A stretch of 17,854 nt of DNA from JAJRVH01 sp964505995. GTDB lineage: Bacteria > Pseudomonadota > Zetaproteobacteria > Mariprofundales > Mariprofundaceae. The stretch spans positions 1 to 17,854 of the forward strand of contig CAZDLB010000030.1 in assembly GCA_964505995.1 (NCBI GenBank). The letters are read 5' to 3'. A program made the position numbers and the translations under genes. Positions 1 to 7,061 of this stretch are shown piece by piece (position 1 is the first letter of the stretch; the number at the start of each line of letters is the position of its first letter). The notes beneath the pieces are model-generated. The model saw only the letters and a list, made by a program, of their open reading frames with translations. It was not told the DNA's origin and did not search any database.

Positions 1-960
1 GCTGCCGGCAAGGGAAGCTCGCCACTGTCCGGCTTCGGCATCGTTACGCTGGCCTCGCTGCTGCCGATCACCGGCGTGCTGCTCCTGGGCCAGATGCTCG
101 CCGCCTCGATGACGCCGGAAGCGATCATTGCCGCCGCGGCCCATGCCGAAACGGCCGCATCGGCATGGCATGCATCCAGCCCCTGGGTCGAGATCCTCGG
201 CGGCCTGCGCGCGATCGTGCCGCTCGTCGGCTTTCTGCTGCTGGTGCTCTACTGGCTTGTCGGCGAGAAACTGAAGCAGGCCTCGCTGACGATCTACGGC
301 ATCTCGCTCTGCCTGATCGGCATGATCGTCTTCAATGTCGGCCTGACCTACGGCCTGACGAATCTCGGCTCGCAGTCCGGCTCGCTGGTGCCGGCGACCT
401 TCACCCATATCGATGCCATCAGCGATTCGCCGCTGTATGTCTTCGGCATCGGCATCGGCGTGACGGTGCTGTTCGCCTGGTTTCTCGGCTTCGGCGCCAC
501 GCTGGCGGAACCGGCGCTGAATGCGCTGGGCATGACGGTCGAGAACCTGACCCAGGGCGCGTTTCGCAAGTCCACGCTGATCTATGCCGTCTCCTTCGGC
601 GTCGGCATGGGGCTTGCAGCCGGCATCCTCAAGGTCATCTTCGACTGGCCGCTCGCCGCCATCCTGATCCCGGCCTATCTGCTGGCCCTGATGTTCACCA
701 TCTTCTCCAGTGAGGAATTCGTCAATGTCGCCTGGGACAGCGCCGGCGTGACGACAGGCCCGGTGACGGTGCCGCTGGTGCTGGCCATGGGGGTGGGTCT
801 GGGCGATGCGGTGAACGCCATCGAGGGCTTCGGCATCCTGGCCATGGCCTCGATCGGCCCCATCCTGTCGGTGCTGGCCACCGGCCTGTGGATTCGCTGG
901 AGCATCCATCGCCGCCATCGCCTGCAAGAGGCAGCCAAACTCGCGGAGGAAGGCGCATGA
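1..960 (+). CDS. DUF1538 multi-pass membrane protein (3' part; 5' end outside window)
   Basis: The frame is open from base 1, so the gene starts upstream and the 319 codons seen are its C-terminal part. The protein is very hydrophobic, with about seven or eight membrane segments between glycine-rich loops. The stretch around DSAGVTTGPVTVP (about nt 736-774) followed by GFGILAMASIGPILSVL is typical of the DUF1538 family as I remember it. A related 20-residue segment at nt 31-90 matches the one at nt 826-885 at 11 of 20 positions, so the visible start is probably the end of a first DUF1538 repeat and the rest is the second repeat. DUF1538 proteins are integral inner-membrane proteins of unknown substrate; a transport or channel role is inference. 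The stop overlaps the next ATG by 4 nt (957-960), which suggests translational coupling with a PII-like gene. The family call is fairly sure; the function is not known. Confidence 0.85.
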   Translation, partial: AAGKGSSPLSGFGIVTLASLLPITGVLLLGQMLAASMTPEAIIAAAAHAETAASAWHASSPWVEILGGLRAIVPLVGFLLLVLYWLVGEKLKQASLTIYGISLCLIGMIVFNVGLTYGLTNLGSQSGSLVPATFTHIDAISDSPLYVFGIGIGVTVLFAWFLGFGATLAEPALNALGMTVENLTQGAFRKSTLIYAVSFGVGMGLAAGILKVIFDWPLAAILIPAYLLALMFTIFSSEEFVNVAWDSAGVTTGPVTVPLVLAMGVGLGDAVNAIEGFGILAMASIGPILSVLATGLWIRWSIHRRHRLQEAAKLAEEGA

Positions 961-1337
961 AGAAATCCGGACTGAACCATAACGAAATCGCCGTGCTGAC
1001 CGATGTCGTGCTGATCACCTGCATCGTGCAGCGCGGCAAGGCCGACGATATCGTGCAGGCGGCCCAGGCCGCCGGCGCTTCCGGCGCCACCGTGCACTAC
1101 GCCCGCGGATCGGGCGTGCGCGAGCGCCTCGGCATCCTCGGCGTGGCCGTCGAGGTCGAGAAGGAGGTCATCAGCATCCTGGCCGCCACCGACCAGGCCG
1201 ACCGCATCTTCGAGGTCATGCACAAGGCCGCGCAGCTGGACACCCCCGGCATGGGTTTCATGTACATGACGCCGGTCGAGAAGGCCGCCACCCATATCCC
1301 GCCCGAGGTGCTGCAGCGGCTGGGAGGGCGCAAGTGA
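957..1337 (+). CDS. PII-like signalling protein (first of a tandem pair)
   Basis: This 126-residue protein has the size and layout of the PII (GlnB/GlnK) superfamily. A first beta strand (VVLITCIVQRG, residues 17-27) leads to a helix, then a strand with HYARGSG (47-53), EVEKEVISIL (66-75), a second helix and a conserved end (TPGMGFMYMTPVEK, 96-109). PII proteins are usually trimers that bind ATP, ADP and 2-oxoglutarate and control transporters or enzymes through an extended T-loop. Here the T-loop region is short (about residues 50-62), with no tyrosine at the usual uridylylation position, so GlnD-type modification is unlikely. The ATG at 957 overlaps the stop of the DUF1538 gene, and the stop overlaps the next start, so the three genes are probably made together. 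The likely partner is the DUF1538 protein (inference). An upstream start at 888 would add 23 unrelated residues inside the DUF1538 gene and is rejected. Confidence 0.87.
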   Translation: MKKSGLNHNEIAVLTDVVLITCIVQRGKADDIVQAAQAAGASGATVHYARGSGVRERLGILGVAVEVEKEVISILAATDQADRIFEVMHKAAQLDTPGMGFMYMTPVEKAATHIPPEVLQRLGGRK

Positions 1338-1723
1338 ATGCCGCGAAAAAGGATTCGGCGCCGCGGCTGATCACCTGCATCGTGCCCAAGGGCGATGCGC
1401 TGGCTGCGCTGAAGGCATTGATGCAGGAGCATGGCCAGCTGCGTGCACAGATGCATCTGGCGCGCGGCACGGCGACAAGCTCCCCGAAAGCGCTGAAGGG
1501 GCTGGTCGAGCATGCCGAGAAGGAGATGCTCGAACTGGTCTGCGAGCATGACGAGGCCGATGCGATGTTCGCCTGGCTGTATACGACCTTAAGGATCGGC
1601 GAGCCGCATCGCGGCATCATGTACATGCAGCGCCTTGCGCGCGCCACGGGCTTCCGTCTTCCCGAGATCGAGGAAAATCCGGCGCCAGAACCGGACAGGA
1701 ACACGGAATCCGGCCGGGATTGA
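1334..1723 (+). CDS. Second, divergent PII-like protein
   Basis: This 129-residue protein is a paralogue of its neighbour. The shared landmarks come in the same order: LITCIV (residues 12-17), HLARGT (41-46) matching HYARGS, AEKEMLEL (61-68), and GIMYM (94-98) matching GFMYM. The PII fold is therefore likely, but the sequence is more degenerate. The glycines of TPGMG are replaced by EPHRG, the region after HLARGT is Ala/Ser/Lys-rich, and a polar acidic tail (residues 111-129) is added. Nucleotide binding may be altered or lost (inference). It starts with GTG at 1334, overlapping the upstream TGA by 4 nt. The nearby ATG at 1339 is out of frame. The two proteins might form mixed trimers or act as separate sensors for the DUF1538 protein. 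Confidence 0.75.
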   Translation: MNAAKKDSAPRLITCIVPKGDALAALKALMQEHGQLRAQMHLARGTATSSPKALKGLVEHAEKEMLELVCEHDEADAMFAWLYTTLRIGEPHRGIMYMQRLARATGFRLPEIEENPAPEPDRNTESGRD

Positions 1724-1737
1724 ATCCCGTTGCCGGA
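1709..1737 (+). terminator. Long stem-loop across the stop codon of the PII-like operon
   Basis: Arms TCCGGC (1709-1714) and GCCGGA (1732-1737) pair fully. The inner arms CGGGA (1715-1719) and TCCCG (1725-1729) pair around a TTGAA loop. The only interruption is a 2-nt TT bulge (1730-1731), giving an 11-bp GC-rich stem. The TGA stop (1721-1723) sits in the loop. No U-tract follows (the next bases are CTGCTACATTT), so a classical intrinsic terminator is doubtful. It may instead protect a 3' end, attenuate transcription or act as an operator. The structure is seen; the role is inferred. Confidence 0.5.
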
Positions 1738-1747
1738 CTGCTACATT
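1720..1747 (+). promoter_or_regulatory. Possible sigma-70 promoter for the HIT gene
   Basis: TTGAAT (1720-1725) and TACATT (1742-1747) are 16 bp apart and each match the -35 and -10 consensus at 4 of 6 positions. Transcription would start near 1754, ahead of a GGAGG ribosome site (1767-1771) placed 5 nt before the ATG at 1777. The -35 element overlaps the loop of the 1709-1737 stem-loop. The match is modest. Confidence 0.3.
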
Positions 1748-1776
1748 TACCACGACGAACCCATCCGGAGGCCGGC

Positions 1777-2106
1777 ATGAGCGACTGCCTTTTCTGCAAG
1801 ATCATCGACGGCGAGATCCCGTCCACCGAGGTTTATCAGGATGACGAGGTCTATGCCTTCAAGGACATCCATCCGAAGGCGCCGACGCATGTGCTCGTGA
1901 TCCCGAAGACGCATGTGGCGACCCTCGCCGACTGCGAGGATCCGGCGCTGCTCGGCACGCTGATGGACCGCGTGCGCCGCATCGCCGACGAGGTACTGCA
2001 TCTTCAGGCCGGCTATCGCGTCGTCATCAATGTGCGCGAGGGCGGCGGCCAGGAGGTCTTCCACCTGCATGTGCACATCCTCGGCGGCAAGAAGCTGCCC
2101 TTTTGA
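1777..2106 (+). CDS. HIT family nucleotide hydrolase (HinT-like)
   Basis: This 109-residue cytoplasmic protein belongs to the histidine-triad superfamily, whose members hydrolyse phosphoramidate or phosphoanhydride bonds of purine nucleotides such as AMP-lysine. The N-terminal CLFCKIIDGEIPS (residues 4-16) with its Cys-x2-Cys pair and the HPKAPTHVLVIPK segment (32-44) are typical. The active-site triad HLHVHILGG lies at 96-104, with His98 the expected nucleophile. Length is normal for HinT. The start at ATG 1777 is supported by GGAGG 5 nt upstream; an in-frame ATG at 1720 would overlap the previous gene's stop and adds unrelated residues. The stop overlaps the TTG start of the DUF721 gene by 4 nt. 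Confidence 0.93.
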   Translation: MSDCLFCKIIDGEIPSTEVYQDDEVYAFKDIHPKAPTHVLVIPKTHVATLADCEDPALLGTLMDRVRRIADEVLHLQAGYRVVINVREGGGQEVFHLHVHILGGKKLPF

Positions 2107-2606
2107 GCCGCTCGCGATCCGAAGCTCGCCGGCGGCGCCTGCACGGCCTTTCCGGCGAGCTCGGCAACATCCTCGGGAATGAGGCGCTGGAGCAGCTGAT
2201 CGGGCTGGCAAGGCTTCGGCGCGCCTGGCCCGACATCGTCGGGCCGATGATGGCGCAGCGCACCGAGCCGCTTCAGTTCGAGGCCACGAGCGACGGCCGC
2301 TGCCTGTGGATCGCCGTGGATCATTCGATCATGGCGCAGCAGATCCGCTTCCTGCGCGATGAGATTCGCAGGGCCTGCTTCCGGCATGCCGGCATCGACA
2401 AGCTCACCCATATCCGCACCCGCATGGTTCCCGGCGCCGGCATCCGCCCCGCTGCACCGAAGCCCCGGGCCCGCAGGGTTTCACTGACGGAGAAACGCAG
2501 GCTTGCCAGAGAGCTTGCCGGCATCAAGGATCGCAGGCTTCGCCGGGCGGCCTTTCAGGCCCGCATGGCGCAACTGAAATTCGCCGATGACGGCGAAAAC
2601 GAATGA
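2103..2606 (+). CDS. DciA-like DUF721 protein
   Basis: This 167-residue protein has the DUF721 signature. A hydrophobic helix is followed by RRAWPDIVGPMMAQRTEPL (about residues 39-57), then a strand-helix unit with LWIAVDHSIMAQQIRFLRDEI (about 70-90). Proteins of this family include DciA, which loads the replicative helicase DnaB in bacteria lacking DnaC; a role in replication initiation is inferred from the family. The C-terminal third is rich in Arg, Lys and Ala and is probably helical or flexible. The start is TTG at 2103, overlapping the HIT stop (TTGA). No better in-frame start precedes the conserved core. Coupling with HIT and a Tim44-like gene is unusual; I know of no functional link. 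Confidence 0.8.
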   Translation: MSRSRSEARRRRLHGLSGELGNILGNEALEQLIGLARLRRAWPDIVGPMMAQRTEPLQFEATSDGRCLWIAVDHSIMAQQIRFLRDEIRRACFRHAGIDKLTHIRTRMVPGAGIRPAAPKPRARRVSLTEKRRLARELAGIKDRRLRRAAFQARMAQLKFADDGENE

Positions 2607-2616
2607 CGAGGTTGCA

Positions 2617-3426
2617 ATGAAATCATGGTTCCTGCTCGCCATCGTGGCGATCTTCACCCTGTCCGTCGTCGCCGTGGACGATGCCGATGCGCGTCGCTTC
2701 GGCGGCGGCGCAAGCTTCGGCAAACAGCGCATGCATGCGCCGGCTCCGAATCATTTTTCCCAACAAAGGAGTGCGCCGGGCAAACCCGCCAGTCAGCGCG
2801 GTTCGGCGCGCACCGGCATGATGGGCATGCTCGGCGGCCTGGCGCTGGGCGGGCTATTGGGTGCGATGTTCTTCGGCGGCGCCTTCGAGGGCATCAACCT
2901 CTTCGATATCGTCGTGCTGGGGGCACTCGCAGCACTGCTGATCTGGTTTCTGCGCCGCAAGGCCGGGCCAGGCCTGGCCGGCGCGCATGCCGCCAGCTTT
3001 GGCCAGGATACCCGGCCCGCGTCCGGCCGCGTGCTGCGTCCGGACATCCGTGAGAAGGAGTTCCTGAAGGCGGCTCGCGAGATCTTCATGCGCATGCAGG
3101 CCGCCTGGGATGCGCGCGACATGGACGAGATCCGCCGTTTCTGCACCCCCGAGGTTGCCGCGCATATCGAGAATGAGATGCGCCAGCGCGATGGCGACCG
3201 CACCGAGGTCGCAGCACTCGATGCCCGCATTGCCGACAGCTGGATCGAGAACCATCTCGAATGGGTGGCCGTGGATTTCACCGCGATGCTGCGCGAACAG
3301 ACACTCGATGCCGGGGGCAGGCCGGTGGATGACCGGAGCAGCGAGGTGCATGAAACCTGGATCTTCCGGCACGATCCGAACGCCGATGATCCGACCTGGT
3401 ATCTGGCCGGCATCCAGCAGGCCTGA
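2617..3426 (+). CDS. Tim44-like domain protein, exported or membrane-anchored
   Basis: The 269-residue protein starts with a signal sequence (residues 1-25, hydrophobic core FLLAIVAIFTLSVVAV, likely cut after ADA25). The mature start RRFGGGASFGKQR is typical of bacterial Tim44-domain proteins. A Gly-rich hydrophobic stretch (68-90) and a membrane segment (95-112) ending in RRK follow. The C-terminal half (about 145-269) is a Tim44/NTF2-like domain, with a helical start (EFLKAAREIFMRMQAAWDARD) and a beta-rich end with ETWIFRHDPN and WYLAGIQQ. In mitochondria the related domain tethers import motors; the bacterial role is unknown. The ATG at 2617 follows GAGG and is preferred to 2587, which would spoil the signal peptide and overlap the DUF721 gene. 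An intrinsic terminator follows. Confidence 0.85.
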   Translation: MKSWFLLAIVAIFTLSVVAVDDADARRFGGGASFGKQRMHAPAPNHFSQQRSAPGKPASQRGSARTGMMGMLGGLALGGLLGAMFFGGAFEGINLFDIVVLGALAALLIWFLRRKAGPGLAGAHAASFGQDTRPASGRVLRPDIREKEFLKAAREIFMRMQAAWDARDMDEIRRFCTPEVAAHIENEMRQRDGDRTEVAALDARIADSWIENHLEWVAVDFTAMLREQTLDAGGRPVDDRSSEVHETWIFRHDPNADDPTWYLAGIQQA

Positions 3427-3436
3427 TCCTGACCCG

Positions 3437-3463
3437 AAGGGCGCCCGTTGAGGCGCCCTTCTT
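3437..3463 (+). terminator. Rho-independent terminator after the Tim44-like gene
   Basis: AAGGGCGCC (3437-3445) pairs perfectly with GGCGCCCTT (3452-3460) around the loop CGTTGA, giving a 9-bp stem followed by CTT. It lies 10 nt after the Tim44-like stop and before the convergent rluC stop at 3484. The T-run is short but the stem is strong. It may also slow transcripts coming from rluC, although no T-run follows on that strand. Confidence 0.75.
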
Positions 3464-3483
3464 ACTGGCCCATGTCCGGCCGA

Positions 3484-4437
3484 TTATCGGTGCAGCAGAG
3501 GGCTCCATGAGGCCGGCAGTCCGGCCCGGATCTCGACGGGCTCATGGCGCCGCGGATGCAGAAAGCGCAGCCGCCAGGCATGCAGCGCCAGCCCCCTGCC
3601 GCCGAGCTTCCTGAACGCCCGATTGTCTTCGCGCCTGCCGTACTTGCCATCGCCGAGGATCGCATGCCCCTCGCCCGCCAGCTGCACGCGCAGCTGATGC
3701 GTGCGCCCCGAGTGCGGATTGAGCGCCACCATCGCGTATTCAAACCCGTCCTTCTCCAGATGCATCATGACCTGATAATCGGTGACCGATTCCTTGCCGT
3801 CCTCGGCATCGACGACCATGCGCTCGCCGCCACGCACCGCGCCCTTGGCAAGCCTTGAGACCATGCGCCCGGCATGGGCAAACGGATGCCCGGCGATCAG
3901 CGCGAAATAGGTCTTGTGCATGTCGCGCTCGCGGAAGGATTCGGTCAGCGCCCTGAGTGCCGCCAGATGCTTGGCCATCAGCAGCACGCCCGAGGTATCC
4001 CGATCCAGCCGGTGCGCCAGCCGCAGATCCGGCAAATGGCGAAGCTCCTTCAACGCCTCGATCAGTCCGGCGCCATGGCCGCTGCCGCCGTGCACGACCA
4101 TGCCGGCCGGCTTATAGACGGCGAGCAGATCCTCATCCTCATGGAGTATCGCAAGCGAGCGAACCTGACGCATCAGACCGGCGGGGATCGTCTGCACCGA
4201 CGCCGGCTCCGGCGGCTGGCGCAGGCTGGCCGGCAGGAAGATGTCGTCCCCTTCCTGCAGCCGGGTTTCGGGTCTGGCGCGCTTGCGATTGACGCGCACA
4301 TTGCCCTTGCGGATCAGCCGCAGGATCAGCGGACGGTGCGAGGCGCCGAGCCTGCGCAGCAGCACCCGGTCCAGGCGGCTGCCGGCCTCATCGGCAGCGA
4401 CATGTAAATGGCCGCTCTCCAAGTCTTTTCTTGCCAT
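3484..4437 (-). CDS. rluC: 23S rRNA pseudouridine synthase RluC
   Basis: The 317-residue enzyme isomerises uridines of 23S rRNA (955, 2504 and 2580 in E. coli) to pseudouridine. It has an N-terminal S4 RNA-binding domain (GSRLDRVLLRRL, then LIRKGNVRVNRKRARP, residues 19-56) and the RluA-type catalytic domain. The catalytic motif HRLDRDTSG (142-150) gives Asp145. YKPAGMVVHGGSG (108-120) is the RluC-like form, whereas RluD has HPS at this place. HSGRTHQLRVQ closes the domain. The ATG at 4437 is chosen because AAGGA lies about 8 nt upstream; the in-frame ATG at 4446 directly abuts that site, and a start at 4521 would add a non-conserved leader. It is transcribed divergently from rne, as in E. 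coli. Confidence 0.93.
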   Translation of the reverse strand: MARKDLESGHLHVAADEAGSRLDRVLLRRLGASHRPLILRLIRKGNVRVNRKRARPETRLQEGDDIFLPASLRQPPEPASVQTIPAGLMRQVRSLAILHEDEDLLAVYKPAGMVVHGGSGHGAGLIEALKELRHLPDLRLAHRLDRDTSGVLLMAKHLAALRALTESFRERDMHKTYFALIAGHPFAHAGRMVSRLAKGAVRGGERMVVDAEDGKESVTDYQVMMHLEKDGFEYAMVALNPHSGRTHQLRVQLAGEGHAILGDGKYGRREDNRAFRKLGGRGLALHAWRLRFLHPRRHEPVEIRAGLPASWSPLLHR

Positions 4438-4836
4438 CGCCCCCATCCTTCGGCTAGTCTGGGCGCTGCTGTGCAGTGAGCTCCATGTTTTCTGCATCAT
4501 GGTGTGACGCACCCCGAACATGCAATGCTAGTGATTTGCCATCGGGAATCCCAGCCTGCGAACGATCCCGACCTTGTCTGTTGCATGTCCTGTCCGACCG
4601 AGGGATGCCGCCGGATGCCGGGCATGTCGAGCCTGCACAAGTAAAACTGCGTTTCAAGGCTTGCGCTGCGCGCGGATCCAGGGGATTCGACGCAGTCGGG
4701 ACAGTGACATTCAAGCGACGGCGGGCGCCCGTGTGGCCTGCCGCGTTCGTGGATGTGACCTGCGTGCGGCGGGGGTCATCTCCCCTGCCCCGGGCCTGCC
4801 GTGATCCAAGTCGGGAAACGCCAAAAGGAAGACGGC
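4438..4836. promoter_or_regulatory. rluC-rne divergent region; probable long rne leader
   Basis: These 399 bases hold no convincing gene. In E. coli the rne mRNA has a 5' UTR of about 360 nt through which RNase E limits its own synthesis, and the space here fits a similar arrangement. Visible pieces include small inverted repeats: CGGGCGCCCG (about 4721-4730) and a G-tract/C-tract pair (4771-4775 with 4782-4785). The rne ribosome site AAGGAAG is at 4825-4831. I found no sigma-70 promoter good enough to name on either strand. Autoregulation is inferred from the gap length and the known system. Confidence 0.45.
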
Positions 4837-7059
4837 GTGACCAAGAAACTCATGCTTATCAATGCGGTCCACGAGGAACAGAGCCGCGTGGCCATCGTCG
4901 AGGACGGATATCTGCACGAGCTGGATATCGAGTCCGAACACAAGGTCCAGACCAAGAGCAATATCTACAAGGGACGGGTGACCAAGGTCGAGCCGAGCCT
5001 GCAGGCGGCCTTTGTCGAGTACGGCGCGGCCCGCCAGGGGTTCCTGCCGATCAATGAAATCCATCCGGACTACTGGAAGGAAGGCGTGGACAAGAATGCC
5101 GATGTCCGCAAGCTCGGCATCCAGGACATCCTGGCTCCGAAACAGGAGCTGCTGGTGCAGGTCGTCAAGGAGGAGCGCGGCAACAAGGGCGCGGCCCTGA
5201 CCACGCAGATCTCGCTGGCCGGACGCTATCTGGTACTCAGCCCGAACACGAGCCGCGGCGGTATCTCGCGCAAGCTCTCCGACGAGGAGCGGCGCGCGAT
5301 GAAGGAGCTGCTGTCGCACCTTGAGGTGCCCGAGGACATGGGCCTGATCGTCCGCACCGCCGGCAAGGACCAGCGCCTGGAGGCGCTGCAGCGCGACTAT
5401 CAGTATCTGCGCAGGCTCTGGGACGAGATCCGCATCAAGAGCGAGACCACGCCGGCGCCGGCGCTGATCTATCTGGAAAGCAACCTGGCCACGCGGGCCA
5501 TTCGCGACCACTACAGCGACGACATCCAGGAAATCTGGGTGGACAACCACGAGGTCTACACCCAGACCAAGGCCTTCGTGCATGCCGTGCTACCGGGCAA
5601 GGAAAAGCTCGTGAAGCTCTATCGCGGCAGGAAGCCCTTGTTCCGGCATTACGGCATCGAGTCGCAATGCGAAGAGATTCACGACCATGAGGTGCGCCTG
5701 CCGTCCGGCGCCTCGATCGTCATCGACCCGACCGAGGCGCTGACCTCGATCGACATCAATTCCGGCCGCGCGACGAAGGGCAAGCATATCAATGACACGG
5801 CCCTGACCATCAATCTCGAGGCCGCCGTGGAGATCGCGCGCCAGCTGCGCATCCGCGACATCGGCGGACTGATCGTCATCGACTTCATCGACATGGCCAG
5901 CCGCAAGCATGCCCAGCAGGTCGAGGAAACGCTGCGCGAGGCCTGCAAGTCCGACAAGGCGCGCATCCAGTTTGCCCGCATCTCGCGCTTCGGCCTGCTG
6001 GAGATGTCCCGCCAGCGGCTGCATCCGTCGGTGCATGAGTCCACGACCGAGGTCTGCCCTCGCTGTCAGGGCCGCGGCTTCATCCGCACCGTCGAGGCCA
6101 TGGCGCTGCAGATGCTCACGCGCATGGAGGACTGGGCCGAGGCGGGCAAGAAACCGACACTGGTCGTTCAGGTGCCGTCGGACACCGGCGAATACCTGAT
6201 GAACAACAAGCGCGACTACATCGCACGCATCGAAGAGAACTACGATGTGCAGATCACGCTGCAGATCCGGCCGGATCTGGATATCCCCCATTATCGCATC
6301 GAACGGCAATGGACGGAGAACAACCAGCAGCGCGTCGAGGTTCTCGAGGACACGATGAAGAACAAGAAGCCTCCGCGCAGCGGCCGCAAGCTCAAGCCGG
6401 TCAACCCGGTCGTCGGCATCCCGACGGCCGTGCCCGAACGCAAGCCCGAACGGAAGAATCCGCTCAAGGCCATCGTCGAGATCCTGACCGGCCAGAAGCG
6501 ACGCGAGGAACTGGCCCGACAGCGCGAGGAGGAGGAACGCCGGAAGCAGCTGGAGGAATCACGCAAGCGCAAGCGCCGTGGCGGCCGCAAGCGCCGCCGC
6601 AGCGGGCAGGGATCCGACCAGAACCAGCAGTCCGCATCGGCTGCCCAGACCGGCAAAACCGAAGAAAAGGGCAAGGCAGCAGATCAGCAATCCGGCGAGA
6701 AACAGCAGGCCGATGCGACGGCATCCAATGGCTCTTCCGAGGGCTCGCCGAGCCGCAAGCGCCGCCGTCGCCGTCGTCGCCGCTCTTCCGGCAACGGCTC
6801 CCGGAGCGCGGAGTCCGCATCGGCCACGAACACGGCAGACGCGCAGACTTCCGGGGATCAGGCCCCGGAGAAGAACCCGGCGCCGGAATCCAGCGATGCG
6901 AAGCCGGCCGGGGATCGCGGCACGAAGGCCACAAAGCCTGAGAGCGCGCCTTCGAATGCGGATGCCGGTGAACAGGCCGAACCGTCATCGCGCCGGCGAA
7001 CGCGTCGCAGCAGGGCTTCGGCCAGGGCCGATGAGGAGGCCGGGGCCGAATCGAGCTGA
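4837..7059 (+). CDS. rne: Ribonuclease E
   Basis: This 740-residue endoribonuclease is the main enzyme of mRNA decay and of rRNA/tRNA processing. The N-terminal half matches E. coli RNase E with a constant offset of three residues. The S1 domain begins near residue 36 (IYKGRV). Catalytic Asp306 (SIDINS) and Asp349 (VIDFIDM) are 43 apart, as are Asp303/Asp346 in E. coli, and the Zn-link CPRC has Cys407/Cys410. After about residue 510 the sequence is low-complexity: a possible amphipathic segment (NPLKAIVEILTG, 541-552), a charged helix, then Arg-rich clusters near 576-590, 640-650 and 720-730 separated by Ser/Gln/Ala/Glu linkers. It is shorter than the 1061-residue E. coli protein. GTG at 4837 is chosen because AAGGAAG lies 5 nt upstream; ATG 4852 is a weaker choice. 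RNase G is ruled out by the long tail. rluD starts 2 nt after the stop. Confidence 0.95.
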   Translation: MTKKLMLINAVHEEQSRVAIVEDGYLHELDIESEHKVQTKSNIYKGRVTKVEPSLQAAFVEYGAARQGFLPINEIHPDYWKEGVDKNADVRKLGIQDILAPKQELLVQVVKEERGNKGAALTTQISLAGRYLVLSPNTSRGGISRKLSDEERRAMKELLSHLEVPEDMGLIVRTAGKDQRLEALQRDYQYLRRLWDEIRIKSETTPAPALIYLESNLATRAIRDHYSDDIQEIWVDNHEVYTQTKAFVHAVLPGKEKLVKLYRGRKPLFRHYGIESQCEEIHDHEVRLPSGASIVIDPTEALTSIDINSGRATKGKHINDTALTINLEAAVEIARQLRIRDIGGLIVIDFIDMASRKHAQQVEETLREACKSDKARIQFARISRFGLLEMSRQRLHPSVHESTTEVCPRCQGRGFIRTVEAMALQMLTRMEDWAEAGKKPTLVVQVPSDTGEYLMNNKRDYIARIEENYDVQITLQIRPDLDIPHYRIERQWTENNQQRVEVLEDTMKNKKPPRSGRKLKPVNPVVGIPTAVPERKPERKNPLKAIVEILTGQKRREELARQREEEERRKQLEESRKRKRRGGRKRRRSGQGSDQNQQSASAAQTGKTEEKGKAADQQSGEKQQADATASNGSSEGSPSRKRRRRRRRRSSGNGSRSAESASATNTADAQTSGDQAPEKNPAPESSDAKPAGDRGTKATKPESAPSNADAGEQAEPSSRRRTRRSRASARADEEAGAESS

Positions 7060-7061
7060 GC

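Noticed and set aside
4438..4714. Promoter-like hexamers (for example GTGACG and TAGTGA near 4504-4534) upstream of rne
   Set aside because: Matches were weak and spacing poor on both strands, so no promoter is claimed.
4476..4836. Short open frames in the rluC-rne gap
   Set aside because: They have no good ribosome site, are Arg/Pro-rich, and run into rne or rluC in the wrong frame; a non-coding leader explains the gap better.
6751..6800. Runs of CGC/CGT codons in rne suspected to be a DNA repeat
   Set aside because: They simply encode an Arg-rich RNA-binding cluster in the RNase E tail; there is no regular repeat unit.
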